A DNA stretch of 64,000 bases from Hanstruepera neustonica (GCF_002895005.1 NZ_POWF01000001.1:722344-786343), one strand, 5' to 3'. Counted from the stretch's first letter, positions 24,001-32,692 are shown. Made by a program: numbers and translations. The notes: generated by a model not told the origin, from the letters alone.

Positions 24001-25527
24001 TTAATTGGCGCTGTCCATGATTTTAAAGTCCTTGATCGCCTGATTGGGTTCAATGATGTTGTAGCCTTTCCAGAATTCAGGGTCGTATTTTGGAAGGTAG
24101 GTTGGTGTGACATCGGGTACTTCGTTAAAGGCATTGAAATCGGCATCAGTAATTGGGTCAGATTCAAAAACAATGAGTTCGCGTTTGTCAATATTCTTGA
24201 CGATAAAGTGAATATCACCAGTCACTTCGTTTTGTTTGCGTCGGCCTTTAACGTGTTTGTTTTTTTCGATAATCTTGATGGGTCTTTTAATACCCACACG
24301 CTGACCAAAAGAAGCATCCGCATACTTTAAGGTATATTTGTCATTATCATTTTTTTGGTAGATGATGGTGCCTTCCTTTAAATATTCGTTTAAGGAAATA
24401 CCCAACAACCCAAACTTACGTAATGGCTTGACGTTTTTATAATCGACACGTACCACGGCAAAATCTTGTGTATTGACATACATTATGCCTTCAAAATCGG
24501 CTCCACGCTTTGGCTTGAAACTGATAGTGTAAACAAACTCGTTGTTAAGGTAGGCGAAATCGTGTAGTTCGAAGTCATATTTTCTGGACTTTTCCAGAAA
24601 GTTGAGATCGGTATCTTCGGCCAAGAAGCCGTCGTTTTCAAAATTGTGAATGGTGTGTTTGCGCCATTTTAGGAAGTTTTCCTTGCGTTTTGCTTCCTGC
24701 TCTTGTTTTTGAGCAATGAATTCAGCCGTTTCTTCATCCACTTTTTCCTCTTCAAAAAAGGTAGAGTCTATTTCTTCTTTCGTACCAAACCAACCCGATT
24801 TGATTTTGAAATAGGAGTCGCGTTTCACATGTTTTTTGATAATCTGGTTAAAACGGTCTTCATAGTTTTCAAAGGTGACTTCGTTTTTCTTGTCGTATAA
24901 ACGTGAGGCCTTTAGGATATCCATTTTTTGTGGCTGCCCGCTTTCGATTTTACCATATAATTCGCCCAGTATTTCGGTGTGATTGTCGGTGTTTCTTGGA
25001 ATGGCCGACACAACACTATCCATAAAGGCCTGGTTGAATTCTGGGATGGTTGATTTTTTGATATTGACATCTGTTTTGAGCATTTCGGTGTAATAGGATT
25101 CGCGGTAGAATAGCTTACGTTTGGTATAGCCAAAATCGTAATTGGTTTCAAGCCCTTCCTTGACACGTTCCAAAATCTCATCGATGGTGTAGTTTTTATT
25201 GGTCAGGAAGACTTCGCTTAAGTCAATGGCCTTTGTTTGCAACTGAATGATACTATCGGTAAAGGTTTTGATGGCAATGCGCTTTTCTTCATAGCCCAAG
25301 CAGTTGATGAACAGGGAATCGGATTCTGTGATTTTTTTGTCAATGGTAATATTAAAATCGCCATTATCGTTGGAGATAACCCCTGTACGGTCGTCTATGG
25401 CAATGGTTGCAAAGGGAATGGGTTTTTGGGTTGTGGAATCTATCAATTTAGCAGAAACGCTGTGTTGTGAAAATGTGGCTGTTGTTACAAGTACTGTAAC
25501 GATTAAAGCCATGCTGGTTAGTTTCAT
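24001..25527 (-). CDS. Exported protein with carboxypeptidase-like regulatory domain
   Basis: The 508-residue protein has a signal peptide (KLTSMALIVTVLVTTATFS), then a carboxypeptidase-regulatory-like beta-sandwich (SAKLIDSTTQKPIPFATIAI ... NCLGYEEKRI) at residues ~25-100. A long C-terminal region follows, with beta-rich stretches such as YDFELHDFAYLNNEFVYTISFKPKRG. This architecture without a TonB-dependent barrel is common in Flavobacteriaceae and of unknown function. The central region from about 230 to 290 is rich in Glu and Lys. A near-consensus -7 element (TACTTTCG, about 25555-25548) lies upstream. Confidence 0.7.
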   Translation of the reverse strand: MKLTSMALIVTVLVTTATFSQHSVSAKLIDSTTQKPIPFATIAIDDRTGVISNDNGDFNITIDKKITESDSLFINCLGYEEKRIAIKTFTDSIIQLQTKAIDLSEVFLTNKNYTIDEILERVKEGLETNYDFGYTKRKLFYRESYYTEMLKTDVNIKKSTIPEFNQAFMDSVVSAIPRNTDNHTEILGELYGKIESGQPQKMDILKASRLYDKKNEVTFENYEDRFNQIIKKHVKRDSYFKIKSGWFGTKEEIDSTFFEEEKVDEETAEFIAQKQEQEAKRKENFLKWRKHTIHNFENDGFLAEDTDLNFLEKSRKYDFELHDFAYLNNEFVYTISFKPKRGADFEGIMYVNTQDFAVVRVDYKNVKPLRKFGLLGISLNEYLKEGTIIYQKNDNDKYTLKYADASFGQRVGIKRPIKIIEKNKHVKGRRKQNEVTGDIHFIVKNIDKRELIVFESDPITDADFNAFNEVPDVTPTYLPKYDPEFWKGYNIIEPNQAIKDFKIMDSAN

Positions 25528-25644
25528 CTGTTTGTTTATTTTGATTTCGAAAGTATTCTTTTAAAAAGGATTGATAATCACTTTTAAAAGTTTCTTAAGT
25601 CAATTTTATCTTATATTTAACAGACGAGCGAACCAGGGGTTTTG

Positions 25645-26442
25645 TTACTTGGCAATATGCTTTTTGTAATAGCTGTAGAGCTCCTCTGCGGAAGCACCGA
25701 ACCATTTTTTAACGTAGATAGCCCAAAAATGGTATTGCAATTTCCAGACACCGTGTTTTTCATAAAGCCTTGCCGATGTTATCAGTTTTTCGTTGATGAC
25801 AACGAATTCCTTTCTGGCGTAAAGTTCGTTAATCAAGATATTGTCTTCATATATAATATAAGATTCATCATAGCCGCCAATTTCTTCAAACAAAGCTTTG
25901 GTAATAAACTGACTTTGGTCGCCACCTCTGCAGGCACGCCATGAGAATTGTGTGAGCCAGCTTGCCAAACGTAACCACCAATGGTTGCTGTCAAACTGTA
26001 ATCGGAAGCAACCTGCTTGATGACCATTAGTAACCTGATTAATGATGAGCTGGTCAAAGTTTTTAGGTGGAAATGAATCGGCGTGCAGGAAATAGAGAAT
26101 GTTTCCAGATGCGTGTTTGGCACCCAGATTCATTTGCTTGGCGCGCCCTTTTGGGGCGTTTAATAGCGTAATTTTACTTTTGAATGTATTCGATAGACTT
26201 GTATTAGGTCTCGACTTGCTTTGCAAGGTATCTTCGTTCAAAATATATTTTGAACTCGATAATGCTCGACCTGACAGGAAGTTTTCAACTTTTTCTAGCG
26301 TTCCGTCTGTGCTGCCGCCATCTACTAGGGTGATTTCGGATATGTTTTCTACTGAAGTATTGGTGTTTAGGAGATTTAATAATGGGATGATGTTGTCAGC
26401 TTCATTAAGTATGGGAATAATTATGGAGAGTTGGTTTTTCAT
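25645..26442 (-). CDS. TIGR04283-type family 2 glycosyltransferase (arsenosugar cluster)
   Basis: The 265-residue protein has the GT2 motifs IIIPILNEADNI, VDGGSTDGT and, further on, NAPKGRAKQMNLGAKHASG and FLHADSFPP, the pattern of glycosyltransferases annotated with arsenosugar biosynthesis clusters. A hydrophilic insert FLSGRALSSSKYILNEDTL plus flanking residues between VEN and ITLLNAPKGR is encoded by a 79-bp palindromic repeat (26202-26280) also found in the gene at 16264. The insert lies in the loop after the first donor-binding strand. It is last in the operon that starts at 30632. Confidence 0.8.
   Translation of the reverse strand: MKNQLSIIIPILNEADNIIPLLNLLNTNTSVENISEITLVDGGSTDGTLEKVENFLSGRALSSSKYILNEDTLQSKSRPNTSLSNTFKSKITLLNAPKGRAKQMNLGAKHASGNILYFLHADSFPPKNFDQLIINQVTNGHQAGCFRLQFDSNHWWLRLASWLTQFSWRACRGGDQSQFITKALFEEIGGYDESYIIYEDNILINELYARKEFVVINEKLITSARLYEKHGVWKLQYHFWAIYVKKWFGASAEELYSYYKKHIAK
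26202..26280 (-). repeat. 79-bp palindromic element, copy B, in frame in TIGR04283-type glycosyltransferase gene
   Basis: This copy differs from 16815-16893 at three positions. It keeps the perfect 20-bp palindrome core, the edge sequences and the same reading frame, giving the same peptide apart from one His/Gln change. The outer edges (GTCAGGTCGAGC on one strand, AGTCGAGACCT at the other end) look like halves of the shorter GTCA...TCGAG element family. Confidence 0.85.
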
Positions 26443-26469
26443 TTGGTAAAAGTTGAAGCAACCTATTCT

Positions 26470-26582
26470 TTGTTAGAGATTACCACGTCACTTCGTTCCT
26501 CGTAATGACAGGATAAACTGTGCTTTATATATGGATTAGCTCCGCTGAATCTTCGATTTCCTGCCTACGCAGGAATGACAAA
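26470..26582. repeat. Cluster of two dispersed palindromic repeats in an intergenic gap
   Basis: Two elements lie side by side: AGATTACCACGTCACTTCGT...CGTAATGACA (about 26478-26511), and TTTCCTGCCTACGCAGGAAT followed by GACA (about 26549-26580). On the opposite strand both begin GTCATT, like the element in mvaD. Both resemble common short repeats found in many bacterial genomes, as I remember them. No gene lies here. Confidence 0.6.
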
Positions 26583-26587
26583 GTAAG

Positions 26588-27304
26588 TTAGTCATTTAAA
26601 TCCCAATTGTATTCCAGATAACTGATTTTGGCATCATCAGAAATGGGCACTGCTGAATATTGGTTGAGAAAATCAATCAGCGAACCCTGTTGTTTAAAAT
26701 CTTTGGTAAACCATTTAAAGATTTTAGATAGCTCCAATTGATTGCTCCTTATAATGTTCTTGGAATTATCATTTACAAAGGTCTTTGTAGCATTGGTTAG
26801 TTGCTCTTCCAATTTATTGGTAACATAAGCTTCATTAAGCAACTTTGGACAGGATTCCGAAGCGCAAACAATGGCAAAATGTATACGTGGTTCGTCCATT
26901 TTGCGTAAGATATCATGTTCAATTTGGTTTAAGGAAAGCATCTGGCCATTGAATGAATAATACTTTTGATCCCAAGGGTCTTTGATGTCCTTAATACTTT
27001 TTACTGGGTAGTTCCGAAGGATTAAATCAATGGTCAAGGCGTTGTAAGCGTTTATCCAGTAAGCTAAAGTTTCGTTTTTGGACCAGTTTTTATTTGGAGT
27101 ATTATTGTTTAGTTGCTGGATGTAGGCCTTCAATTCAGTATCATCCGCCAATATGTTTTTATAATCCACTTGCCCAGTTATGGATACGTGTTTTTGTAGG
27201 AAGCTTGTCCATAGATTATGATCCATCGATTGTGCTTTGGTGGATACTACAGAAACCAAAAGAAAGCAAGTAATTAAAAACAAATTTCGAATCATCATAT
27301 TCAT
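26588..27304 (-). CDS. DUF547 domain-containing exported protein
   Basis: The 238-residue protein has a signal peptide (RNLFLITCFLLVSVVSTKA) and a DUF547 core: LAYWINAYNALTIDLILRNYPVKSIKDI, PRIHFAIVCASESCPKL and FVNDNSKNII. The motif with the paired Cys/Ser-Cys (CASESC) is conserved. DUF547 proteins have an uncharacterised, possibly peptidase-like fold and are repeatedly found in arsenosugar-type clusters of marine Bacteroidota. It lies in the same orientation as its neighbours, in the middle of that cluster. Confidence 0.8.
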   Translation of the reverse strand: MNMMIRNLFLITCFLLVSVVSTKAQSMDHNLWTSFLQKHVSITGQVDYKNILADDTELKAYIQQLNNNTPNKNWSKNETLAYWINAYNALTIDLILRNYPVKSIKDIKDPWDQKYYSFNGQMLSLNQIEHDILRKMDEPRIHFAIVCASESCPKLLNEAYVTNKLEEQLTNATKTFVNDNSKNIIRSNQLELSKIFKWFTKDFKQQGSLIDFLNQYSAVPISDDAKISYLEYNWDLND

Positions 27305-27346
27305 TTATCCATTGAGTTCAATAATTATTCCAAATGGAATAAGCCC

Positions 27347-28159
27347 TTAAAGTTGTTTAATCAATTTTTTGAAAAGCGTTATCATTTGTGGTTCTGCCTT
27401 TCCAGCCATTTCTATGATTTCTGTGATGTCAACCGGCTGTAAGTTGTCAGGGTCACATTCGTCAGTCAACACCGAAACTGCAGCAGCCTTTAAACCTAAA
27501 TGGTTGGCCACAATAATTTCAGGTACGGTACTCATGCCTACGGCATCGGCACCAATGATCTTTAACATGCGGTATTCGGCCTTGGTTTCTAATTGAGGTC
27601 CAACAACCGATGCATACACGCCTTTATGAAGCGTGATGCCATGTTCCTTGGCGATGGATTCAAATTTGGAATTGATTATAGTGTCATAGGGTTCGCTCAT
27701 ATCGGTGAAGCGTTCGCCTAAAAATTCCACACCTTTAAAAGCCAAAGGCGAGCTGCCTTGAAGATTGATATGGTCTGTAATGAGCATCAGTTCTCCTTTT
27801 TTAAAGTTCAGGTTGATGGCGCCAGAGGCATTGGAAACCAAAAGTGTTTTGATGCCCAGTTTTTCCATAATCCGAACCGGATAGGTCACATCTTGCAGTG
27901 TATAACCTTCATATACATGGAAGCGTCCTTGCATGATGACGGCTTTTTTACCTTCAATAATTCCGTAAATGAGTTTACCTTTATGGAATTCGACGGTAGC
28001 AGTTGGAAAGTTTGGGATATGGTTGTAGCTCACTTCATGAAGGATTTCGACTTCTTCCAATAGTTTTCCCAATCCTGTTCCTAGGATGATGCCAATTTCA
28101 GGGTTTTCAAAGCCTTTACTTTGTAAATATTCGGTTGTTTCCGTTATGAATTTTATCAT
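27347..28159 (-). CDS. Purine-nucleoside phosphorylase
   Basis: The 270-residue protein has the trimeric PNP motifs IILGTGLGKLLEE, MQGRFHVYEGYT, LLVSNASGAIN and DAVGMSTVPE. It cleaves purine nucleosides with phosphate to base plus ribose-1-phosphate. In an arsenosugar-type operon it may remove adenine from an adenosyl-arsenical made by the radical SAM enzyme, a proposed step in arsenosugar formation. The 5' end overlaps the upstream gene by 44 bases, so a later start or a genuinely long overlap is possible. Confidence 0.88.
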   Translation of the reverse strand: MIKFITETTEYLQSKGFENPEIGIILGTGLGKLLEEVEILHEVSYNHIPNFPTATVEFHKGKLIYGIIEGKKAVIMQGRFHVYEGYTLQDVTYPVRIMEKLGIKTLLVSNASGAINLNFKKGELMLITDHINLQGSSPLAFKGVEFLGERFTDMSEPYDTIINSKFESIAKEHGITLHKGVYASVVGPQLETKAEYRMLKIIGADAVGMSTVPEIIVANHLGLKAAAVSVLTDECDPDNLQPVDITEIIEMAGKAEPQMITLFKKLIKQL

Positions 28160-28754
28160 GTAAATATATCTTATAAATGGATGAATTTTTTAAATCTTCC
28201 AAGGTGTCAATATCATTAAGCGTTTCTAACAAACCTACTGAAATAGATTGAGATTCTAACACGTTCATCGTTTCTTCGAAAACTCTTGATGTACTCCAAG
28301 GCATGTTTTTGAAAAGGTTTTCATGAAGCTGTTTCATGCCAACCAGATAATAGCCGCCATCTTCAGCAGGACCAAAAACGGTATCGGACGTTTTCAATAC
28401 TTCAAAGGATTTGTTTATGAGTTCTTCTGATATATCAGGCAAATCCGAGCCTATGAGTACGATGTTTTGATAGCCTTTTTCAAAACCATCTTTAAAGGCG
28501 TTTTTCATGCGTTCGCCTAAATCATGCCCTTGTTGAATGGTTTTGAAATCATGGTGCCATCCTGTTTTTTCATTGGTATCTGAAAAATAGATGTGTTTGT
28601 CAATAGCTATCTGATTAGTGGCTTGCTCTGTTTTAGATACGAGCATTTTATAAACTTCAAAAGCGGCATCGTTACCTATGTCTTTTGCCAGGCGCGTTTT
28701 TACCTTGCCCAACACGCTGTTTTTTACAAACACAATCAGTAACTCCTTACTCAT
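28116..28754 (-). CDS. TIGR04282-type glycosyltransferase (DUF2064, arsenosugar cluster)
   Basis: The 212-residue protein has the nucleotidyl/glycosyltransferase-A pattern of the family: LLIVFVKNSVLGKVKTRLAKDIG at the start, IVLIGSDLPDISEEL in the middle and VFGPAEDGGYYLVGM later. These proteins pair with the TIGR04283-type enzyme (here 25645) in arsenosugar-type clusters. Its 3' end overlaps the nucleoside phosphorylase gene, and its start overlaps the rhodanese gene by eight bases. Confidence 0.85.
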   Translation of the reverse strand: MSKELLIVFVKNSVLGKVKTRLAKDIGNDAAFEVYKMLVSKTEQATNQIAIDKHIYFSDTNEKTGWHHDFKTIQQGHDLGERMKNAFKDGFEKGYQNIVLIGSDLPDISEELINKSFEVLKTSDTVFGPAEDGGYYLVGMKQLHENLFKNMPWSTSRVFEETMNVLESQSISVGLLETLNDIDTLEDLKNSSIYKIYLHDKIHNGNNRIFTK

Positions 28755-29244
28755 AGACGCAGTCTCCTTTTTTTAGCCACTTACTCCATTCTTTTGAAAA
28801 CCCGTGAACTTTGGTGGTTTCACCATTATCATCAAAAACGGTGTAATCAGCATTTTTCCATTCGAAGATGCCTCCATATAGATTATAGACCTGTTTATAT
28901 CCCGCCTTTTGAAGTTTTTCCGCAATATCTTCCGAACGAATACCCAATGAGCAATACACCACAATGGTTTGGTTTTTATCAGGTATTTTGGTCTGTACTT
29001 GCTCCAAATCGAAATTATTATAACCCACGTACATAGCGTTATTTATGTGGCTCACTTCAAATTCTGGGCGTTCTCGAGCGTCCAATATTACTGCTTGTGT
29101 TTTCGGCATGGCTAGTTCCTGAACACTTATATAAGGCACCGCATTGGTGTTGTGTTTTTTTAGCAATTCAGACAACGACTCTTGGGAATAGCCAGTAACT
29201 ATACCAAAGACGATTAGGACCATATTTAGGATATGTCGTTTCAT
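28747..29244 (-). CDS. Exported rhodanese-like protein
   Basis: The 165-residue protein has a signal peptide (KRHILNMVLIVFGIVTGYS) and one rhodanese domain with the active-site loop VYCSLGIRSED; the sulfur-carrying Cys is present. The family transfers sulfane sulfur. Location in the periplasm inside the arsenosugar operon suggests a supporting role in thio-arsenic chemistry or redox sulfur handling, which is inference. It abuts the radical SAM gene. Confidence 0.8.
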   Translation of the reverse strand: MKRHILNMVLIVFGIVTGYSQESLSELLKKHNTNAVPYISVQELAMPKTQAVILDARERPEFEVSHINNAMYVGYNNFDLEQVQTKIPDKNQTIVVYCSLGIRSEDIAEKLQKAGYKQVYNLYGGIFEWKNADYTVFDDNGETTKVHGFSKEWSKWLKKGDCVYE

Positions 29245-30296
29245 CAGGTAACACTTCCTTGACAGCTACTACCAGCACCAGCGGTACAGCCATAACAGTG
29301 CTGCGAAATGACAATATTTCTACCTTCAAGAAGGGATTCGTTGAATTCAGAAATGTGTTTGGCCTGACTGTTTACGGGTAATTGTAGCATTTGGTTAAAA
29401 TCACAATCATATAAGAATCCGTCCCAGCTTACCGATAAGGTATTGGTACACATGACGTTTTTGACAGCTTCAGGGTTATATGCTTCAACCAGTGCGTACA
29501 TATAATCTTCATAATTTTCGGATGCAATTAAGTAATCCAAAAATCGACTGACGGGTAAATTGGTTAGTGCAAACAAATTATGAAAATGAATCCCGAAATC
29601 ATCCAATAACGATTTTTTAAAATCTTTTTCCAATGCTGCTTGATTCCCTGGCAGAAAGGCGCCAGAGGGATTGTAAACTAAATCTAAGCGCAAGTCACTT
29701 TCAGGCATACCATAACCTATGGCATTCAAAACTTGAAGTGCCTGGATAGATTTGTCGAAAACACCATCACCACGTTGCTTATCGGTTTTGCCTTTAGTCC
29801 AATGTGGCATGGAGCTCACGACATGGATATTATGTTTTTTGAAAAATTCTGGTAAATCATGATATTTTTTATTAGCTCTAATGATGGTCAAATTGGAGCG
29901 CACAATAAAATCCTTAATGCCTGCCTTGGCTGCTTCTTCCACAAACCATCGGAAATTGGGATTCATTTCTGGAGCACCACCCGTTAAATCTAATGAATGA
30001 GCTTTGGTTTGTTTTATCACATCCAAGCATTGTAGCATGGTTTCTTTGGTCATAATTTCCTTCCGATCAGGTCCAGCATCTACATGGCAATGCGCACAAA
30101 CTTGATTGCACATGTAACCTACATTAATTTGAAGGATTTCCAGCTTCCTGGCTTTCAATGGAAATTGTTGGCTTTCGGCCAGCTTGTTTTTGAATTTAGG
30201 CAATTCATCGGCTTCAAAAATACCATTGGATAAAATTTCCAGTTGTCGGTTACTTTCGGCTAATTCACTATTTCTTTTATGGAGGGATTGGAGCAT
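29244..30296 (-). CDS. arsS: Arsenosugar biosynthesis radical SAM protein ArsS-like
   Basis: The 350-residue protein has the radical SAM cluster motif YMCNQVCAHC with Cys63, Cys67 and Cys70 (C-x3-C-x2-C), a GG-E-type SAM motif LTGGAPEMNP, and a Cys-rich C-terminus (CYGCTAGAGSSCQG) probably binding an extra cluster or substrate. This is the pattern of ArsS, thought to attach the 5'-deoxyadenosyl group of SAM to a methylated arsenical. It begins directly after the peroxidase-like gene stop and is second in the operon. No arsM methyltransferase gene was found in the window. Confidence 0.85.
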   Translation of the reverse strand: MLQSLHKRNSELAESNRQLEILSNGIFEADELPKFKNKLAESQQFPLKARKLEILQINVGYMCNQVCAHCHVDAGPDRKEIMTKETMLQCLDVIKQTKAHSLDLTGGAPEMNPNFRWFVEEAAKAGIKDFIVRSNLTIIRANKKYHDLPEFFKKHNIHVVSSMPHWTKGKTDKQRGDGVFDKSIQALQVLNAIGYGMPESDLRLDLVYNPSGAFLPGNQAALEKDFKKSLLDDFGIHFHNLFALTNLPVSRFLDYLIASENYEDYMYALVEAYNPEAVKNVMCTNTLSVSWDGFLYDCDFNQMLQLPVNSQAKHISEFNESLLEGRNIVISQHCYGCTAGAGSSCQGSVT

Positions 30297-30632
30297 TTAT
30301 AAATCCAGTTTATTGACTTTATTCATCATTTGGACACCATGAACCAACGAGGCGCCTCCACGAATGGCACCAGCTACATGTAGTGCTTCCATCATTTCGG
30401 CTTTGGTAATGCCACGTTGTAATCCATCGCCCGTGTAGGCATCGATACAATATGGACATTGAATAGTATGGGCAACTGCCAGCGCAATCAGGGACTTTTC
30501 CCGTTCGGTTAAATGGCCTTCCTTAAAAACAGCATTGTAATAATCGAAGAATTTAGAGCCCAATTCCTCATTCCAATCAGATATTTTTCCAAATTTTTTA
30601 AGATCGGCTGGGTCGTAATAGGTTTTTTGCAT
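30297..30632 (-). CDS. Arsenosugar-cluster peroxidase-like (carboxymuconolactone decarboxylase family) protein
   Basis: The 111-residue protein has the AhpD-like motif TIQCPYCIDAYT with Cys59 and Cys62 and a downstream GGASLVHGVQMM, the layout of alkylhydroperoxidase-like proteins. A close relative accompanies ArsS in arsenosugar clusters (TIGR04169 type). The redox Cys pair is intact, so it may reduce a peroxide or an oxidised intermediate. It is the first gene of the minus-strand operon running to 25645. Confidence 0.82.
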   Translation of the reverse strand: MQKTYYDPADLKKFGKISDWNEELGSKFFDYYNAVFKEGHLTEREKSLIALAVAHTIQCPYCIDAYTGDGLQRGITKAEMMEALHVAGAIRGGASLVHGVQMMNKVNKLDL

Positions 30633-30762
30633 GGTTTATTTTTTTGAAAATGGAATATACGGTTTTAAGTCGAAGCTATGAATTAAAGATTACAGAAAAT
30701 ATGAAGTTTCAATTCTTGAAAAAACGAAAAATGGTATATTGCAAATAATATAAACTATTGTT

Positions 30763-32010
30763 ATGGATTACTTTCATATAGCCACTGTTCTGGTGGTCAT
30801 ATCGGCTATTTTTGGTTATGTTAATGTGCGGTTTTTAAAGCTGCCAAATACGATAGGACTCATGCTGATAACCATTGTTTTTACCTTGGCAGTTTTTGCT
30901 TTGAGCGCCGTAGATACAACCTTACTTAATGCAGAACGCTACATTATTACCCAAATAGATTTTAAGGAAATCCTTCTGGATGTCATGTTGAGTTTTATGC
31001 TGTTTGCGGGAGCCTTGCATACCAATTTCGAGCAGTTACGGGTGCAACGTTGGCCAGTTTTAGTTTTTGCTACAATAGGAGTTTTGACATCCACTTTTTT
31101 GGTTGGCTATGGTATGTATTTTTTATTGCCAATTTTTGGATTGCCAGTAGAATTGGTTTATTGTCTCTTGTTTGGTGCTTTGATTTCACCTACTGATCCC
31201 ATTGCTGTTTTGGGTATTCTAAAAAATGTAGGTGCTCCTAAAAAGTTGGAGACTAAAATTGTTGGGGAGTCCTTATTTAACGATGGTGTGGGCGTTGTCG
31301 TATTTCTGACCATTTTTAAAATAGCCCAATTGGGCAGTGGCGAAATTCAAGTGTCTGAAATTCTTGAGCTCTTTGTCGTTGAGGTTATTGGCGGTATTGC
31401 ATTGGGACTGGCTGTTGGATGGGTTACCTATCGTTTAATGAGATCTATTGATGATTATGATATTGAAGTTATTATAACATTAGCTGCTGTTATGGGAGGA
31501 ACTGTTGTTGCTCAATTATATCACTTATCGGCACCATTAGCTATGGTAACGGCTGGATTGGTTATTGGAAACGATACGGTAAGAAATTCAGCCATGTCAG
31601 AAATAACCGAAAGTTATGTGGATAAATTTTGGGAACTGGTCGATATTTTGTTGAACACCATTTTGTTCGTGTTGATAGGTATGGAGATTTTGGTTTTAAC
31701 CTTTGAAACCAATTATATGTTTGCGGGACTTGTAGCTATTCCTATTGTGTTAATTTGTCGCTATTTGTCGTTATTGTTACCTGTTAAGTTTTTTGAAAAG
31801 GGTCTGGACTTTGCTCCAAAAACGAATCTTATTATGACCTGGGGCGGATTACGCGGTGGGATATCCATTGCCTTGGCTCTAGGATTGACACTGGATATGC
31901 ACCGGGACTTATTTTTAGTTGTTACCTATATCATTGTTATATTTTCCATTTTAGTTCAAGGTTTATCTTTGGGTAATTTGGTCAAGCGATTTACACCAAC
32001 CATTAATTAA
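30763..32010 (+). CDS. Cation:proton antiporter (CPA1/NhaP type)
   Basis: The 415-residue protein has about 12 membrane helices. The family signatures LISPTDPIAVLGIL (~residue 143), GESLFNDGVGVVVFLTIF (ND ion-binding pair) and TWGGLRGGISIALAL are present. It should exchange Na+ or K+ for protons. It ends five bases before the Crp/Fnr gene, so the regulator may be expressed with it. No GTAAC-N4-GTTAC site lies upstream of it. Confidence 0.88.
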   Translation: MDYFHIATVLVVISAIFGYVNVRFLKLPNTIGLMLITIVFTLAVFALSAVDTTLLNAERYIITQIDFKEILLDVMLSFMLFAGALHTNFEQLRVQRWPVLVFATIGVLTSTFLVGYGMYFLLPIFGLPVELVYCLLFGALISPTDPIAVLGILKNVGAPKKLETKIVGESLFNDGVGVVVFLTIFKIAQLGSGEIQVSEILELFVVEVIGGIALGLAVGWVTYRLMRSIDDYDIEVIITLAAVMGGTVVAQLYHLSAPLAMVTAGLVIGNDTVRNSAMSEITESYVDKFWELVDILLNTILFVLIGMEILVLTFETNYMFAGLVAIPIVLICRYLSLLLPVKFFEKGLDFAPKTNLIMTWGGLRGGISIALALGLTLDMHRDLFLVVTYIIVIFSILVQGLSLGNLVKRFTPTIN

Positions 32011-32015
32011 AAATT

Positions 32016-32651
32016 ATGATTCAAGAACTAACCCAGAACTATGCCCATCTTTTTGAAAAAGAGCTTTTAAATGAGATTAGTCAGGTTGGAACCTACAAGG
32101 ATATTCCAGAAGGCCATAAAATGATTGAGATTGGTGAGTACGTCCGTTCGATGCCTTTGTTGATTTCTGGAGCTATCAAGATATTACGAGAAGACCATGA
32201 TGGCGATGAGCTATTACTTTATTTTTTGGAAAAAGGTGATACCTGTGCCATGACCTTAACCTGTTGCTTGGGTCAAAAGAAAAGTGAGATTCGCGCTATT
32301 GCTGAAACGGATGCCAAACTCATCATGATTCCCATAGAAAAGATGGAAGAGTGGTCAGCTAAATATAAAAGTTGGCGGAATTTTGTGTTTGAAAGCTATC
32401 ATAATAGACTCAATGAGCTATTGGAAACCATTGATAGTATTGCCTTTTTAAAAATGGATGAGCGCTTGTTGAAATATCTTAATGAAAAAGCCCGGATTTC
32501 AAACGATAATATTATCAACAGTACGCATCAAGAAATAGCTTACGAGTTACATACATCGCGGGTGGTTATTTCACGACTTCTTAAAAAGTTAGAGAATTTA
32601 GGAAAGGTGGAGTTGCACAGAAATCATATTGTGATAAAGAACATCAACTAG
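32016..32651 (+). CDS. Crp/Fnr-family transcription regulator
   Basis: The 211-residue protein has a cyclic-nucleotide-type beta-roll domain (~20-110), a dimer helix (~115-145) and a winged helix with HQEIAYELHTSRVVISRLLKKLENLG. The DNA-reading helix has SRVVISRLLK. Three Cys lie together in GDTCAMTLTCC (77, 83, 84), with no Fnr-type N-terminal Cys cluster. The immediate downstream region holds the palindrome GTAAC-N4-GTTAC, repeated before other sulfur genes. I infer it binds those sites. Redox or persulfide sensing by the Cys group is possible but unproven. Confidence 0.85.
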   Translation: MIQELTQNYAHLFEKELLNEISQVGTYKDIPEGHKMIEIGEYVRSMPLLISGAIKILREDHDGDELLLYFLEKGDTCAMTLTCCLGQKKSEIRAIAETDAKLIMIPIEKMEEWSAKYKSWRNFVFESYHNRLNELLETIDSIAFLKMDERLLKYLNEKARISNDNIINSTHQEIAYELHTSRVVISRLLKKLENLGKVELHRNHIVIKNIN

Positions 32652-32656
32652 TCATT

Positions 32657-32670
32657 GTAACTGTTGTTAC
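32657..32670. promoter_or_regulatory. Predicted Crp/Fnr site 1 (GTAAC-TGTT-GTTAC)
   Basis: This is a perfect 5-bp inverted repeat with 4-bp spacer. Its centre (32663.5) lies 29.5 bp before the first base of the -7 element TACTTTTG at 32693, i.e. about -41.5 from the expected transcription start, typical of a class II activator. It faces the TauE/SafE gene. Confidence 0.7.
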
Positions 32671-32692
32671 TGATAACTTTTGACAGCATGAG

